Assembly: GCA_036403035.1 (NCBI GenBank)
Contig: DASWRT010000363.1
Span: 1-17,176, forward strand
Length of the DNA: 17,176 nucleotides
Origin: DASWRT01 sp036403035
GTDB taxonomy: Bacteria; Pseudomonadota; Alphaproteobacteria; ATCC43930; CGMCC-115725
Direction: 5' to 3'
Within the stretch, counting starts at the first letter, position 1. Every line of letters starts with the position of its first letter. Shown here piece after piece: positions 15,644 to 17,176 of this stretch. The notes under the pieces were generated by a model. The model did not search any database. It saw only the letters and a list, made by a program, of their open reading frames with translations, and had not been told where the DNA came from. Both the position numbers and the translations under genes were made by a program.

Positions 15644-16893
15644 GACGCCGCCGGCCGCGCCGCGCCCGCTCCGTCACGCCCGCCCGGCGGCGCGACGCCG
15701 TCCCGGCCGACCGGCGTCGCCTCGATGATCTTGCCGCCCGGCTGAAGCTTGTACTGCCCGTCGACGACCACGCGCTCGCCGGGCGTCAGCCCCGAGTCGA
15801 TAAGCGACATGCCGTTCTGCGTCGCTCCGACCGCGACCGGACGCATCTCGACCGTCTGATCGGACTTGATGACGAAGACGTAGGCGCCTTCCGGGCCGCG
15901 CTGCACCGCGGCCTCGGGGACGACGGCGCCGCCGCGCCGGGTCGACACCTTGAGCCGCGCATTGACGAACTGTCCCGGCCAGAGCACCCGGTTCTCGTTG
16001 GCGAAGCTCGCCTTGAGCTTGAACGTTCCGGTCTTCTGGTCGATCTGGTTGTCGATCGTCGCGAGCTTCCCCTCCGCGAGCTTCGTCTGGCCGTCGCGGC
16101 TGAGCGCCTCGACGGTCAGGGCGACGCCGGCCGAGAGCGGTTCGTTGACCGCCTGAAGGTTTTCCTCGGGCAGCGTGAACACCAGCGAGATCGGCTGGAG
16201 CTGCGTCACGACGATGATGCCGGTCTGATCGCCGGCATGGATCATGTTGCCTTCGTCGACGAGGCGCAGGCCGATGCGCCCGTTGATCGGGGAGTGGATC
16301 GTCGCATAGTCGAGCTGGACGCGCGCGCTGTCGATCTGCGCCTTGTCGGCCTCCGTCGTCGCTTCGAGCTGCCCGACCAGCGCCCGGGTCGTATCGAGTT
16401 GCTGCTGCGTGACGTAGTTGCCTTCCTTGCGCAGATTGCCATAGCGCTCCAGGTCGGCCCTGGCGCTGGCGAGCTGCGCCTGATCCTTCCGAAGATTCGC
16501 TTCCATCTGCCGGAGCGTCGCCTCGAACGGACGCGGGTCGATCTGCGCCAGCACGTCGCCGGCCTTCACGTCCTGTCCTTCGTCGAAATTGAGCTTCTGT
16601 AGCTGCCCATCGATGCGCGAGGAGACGGTAACCGTTCGGAACGCCTGCACCGATCCGAGTCCGGAGAGATACATCGGCACGTCCCGCTGCTCAACCGTAC
16701 CGGCAACGACCGGCGCCGGCATGTCGGGCGATGTGGAATCGCCGCCGCGGCCCATGCGGCGCTGCTTCGGCTGCTCCGCCTGCTGCTCCGCTTTCCGCCA
16801 TGGCAGGTGGCTGCGGTCGCCAAGGAAATACCATCCGACGCTGCCTGCGGCGGCGGCGAGGACGAGAACGAAGATGAGCCGCGTGGCGCGCAT
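15640..16893 (-). CDS. mdtA: RND efflux membrane fusion protein, MdtA-like
   Basis: This 417-residue periplasmic adaptor links the RND pumps to the outer-membrane channel. An N-terminal anchor (MRATRLIFVLVLAAAAGSVG) without a lipobox cysteine is followed by a linker rich in Gln, Glu and Arg. The lipoyl halves lie at about 87-120 (VSSRIDGQLQKLNFDEGQDV) and 195-228 (YATIHSPINGRIGLRLVDEG). They flank an alpha-hairpin (about 121-192, rich in Gln, Leu, Arg and Ala), with a beta-barrel and membrane-proximal domain after it. ATG 16893 is preferred over GTG 16899 because GAGTG sits at workable spacing before it. It is the first gene of the operon, and its stop overlaps the first RND start by 4 bases. 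The C-terminal Gly/Ala/Arg-rich tail is probably disordered. Confidence 0.92.
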   Translation of the reverse strand: MRATRLIFVLVLAAAAGSVGWYFLGDRSHLPWRKAEQQAEQPKQRRMGRGGDSTSPDMPAPVVAGTVEQRDVPMYLSGLGSVQAFRTVTVSSRIDGQLQKLNFDEGQDVKAGDVLAQIDPRPFEATLRQMEANLRKDQAQLASARADLERYGNLRKEGNYVTQQQLDTTRALVGQLEATTEADKAQIDSARVQLDYATIHSPINGRIGLRLVDEGNMIHAGDQTGIIVVTQLQPISLVFTLPEENLQAVNEPLSAGVALTVEALSRDGQTKLAEGKLATIDNQIDQKTGTFKLKASFANENRVLWPGQFVNARLKVSTRRGGAVVPEAAVQRGPEGAYVFVIKSDQTVEMRPVAVGATQNGMSLIDSGLTPGERVVVDGQYKLQPGGKIIEATPVGRDGVAPPGGRDGAGAARPAAS

Positions 16894-17138
16894 CGGCACT
16901 CAAAAAGGGCAAGAGGTCGGGCGATCATAACATAGGCATTCGACCGCGCTGCGATTCCCCTGCGGCAAAGGTTTTCCTTCGCGTGACGGCAATCCTGCTG
17001 CTTTTCACGGCGACAGTCCAACGTGAAATATACGTAAAGTTAGGATTGCGGTTAACCGTTCTTAAAACTAAGCCGAAAGTTTAAAAATCTGTAAAGATGT
17101 GGTTTAATGGTCCAAGTTGCCACGCCGACACCTGGGCC
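16894..17138. promoter_or_regulatory. Upstream region of the mdtABC-like operon
   Basis: About 245 bases should hold the minus-strand efflux promoter and perhaps a divergent plus-strand one. TATGAT on the minus strand (complement of 16924-16929) could be a -10 element, but no good -35 partner was found. An imperfect palindrome, ACGTGAAATATACGT (17021-17035), and two GTAAAG words (17034-17039 and about 17091-17096) may be regulator sites. The stretch 17020-17110 is clearly more AT-rich than its surroundings. Nothing here is decisive. Confidence 0.35.
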
Positions 17139-17176
17139 ATGATGTCCGACGCTCCCCAAGCCACCACGCTCTTCGT
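17139..17176 (+). CDS. Possible start of an unidentified plus-strand gene (partial)
   Basis: ATG at 17139, or at 17142, opens a frame MMSDAPQATTLF that runs off the right edge without a stop. It follows an AT-rich stretch containing TTTAAT (17102-17107), which could be a -10 element. No ribosome site is visible, so the gene might be leaderless or might not exist. It would be divergent from the efflux operon. Thirteen codons are too few to name it. Confidence 0.3.
   Translation, partial: MMSDAPQATTLF

Overview
The DNA is GC-rich throughout, apart from one AT-rich patch near 8740-8900. Gene content and codon use suggest a proteobacterium, most likely an alphaproteobacterium (inference; there is no rRNA gene to confirm it). 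No tRNA, rRNA, CRISPR array or intact transposase was seen.

Layout: (1) The left edge holds the start of a secreted-protein gene (minus, 1-68), preceded by a ClC-type chloride channel/transporter with a C-terminal CBS region (minus, 125-2086). (2) A 364-base gap carries a strong hairpin and a ModE-box-like inverted repeat. It leads into a compact molybdate ABC transporter operon, modABC (plus, 2451-5197). (3) At 5354-6924 lies a two-gene toxin-antitoxin module of the Xre/RES type. Its antitoxin is unusual: one uninterrupted 368-residue protein joins a complete small heat shock protein (Hsp20, alpha-crystallin domain) to a complete Xre-MbcA/ParS-type antitoxin. The RES toxin start overlaps the antitoxin stop by one base. 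A 16-base palindrome and a good promoter lie just upstream. (4) The toxin is followed within about 12 bases by a remnant of a YbhN/LPG-synthase-type membrane protein, then by a Tat-exported SMP-30/gluconolactonase-family protein (plus, 7425-8471) with a hairpin terminator. (5) Positions 8472-8970 hold no gene. They contain a small element bounded by 16-base inverted repeats, a further direct copy of its end, and an AT-rich stretch. (6) The rest is a minus-strand operon reading right to left: an MdtA-like membrane fusion protein, two MdtB/MdtC-like RND pumps, and a ModE-type helix-turn-helix regulator that appears frameshifted. The right edge may hold the start of a plus-strand gene.

How the genes relate: modABC imports molybdate. 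The ModE-like HTH gene about 4 kb beyond it, and the ModE-box-like site before modA, hint at a molybdate regulatory link, although that regulator has no visible molybdate-binding domain and is broken as read. MdtA with two different RND subunits should form a tripartite drug exporter; the outer-membrane partner is not in the window. The Hsp20-antitoxin/RES pair is the most novel item. RES toxins consume NAD+, and fusing the antitoxin to a stress chaperone suggests that toxin control may be tied to protein-folding stress (inference).
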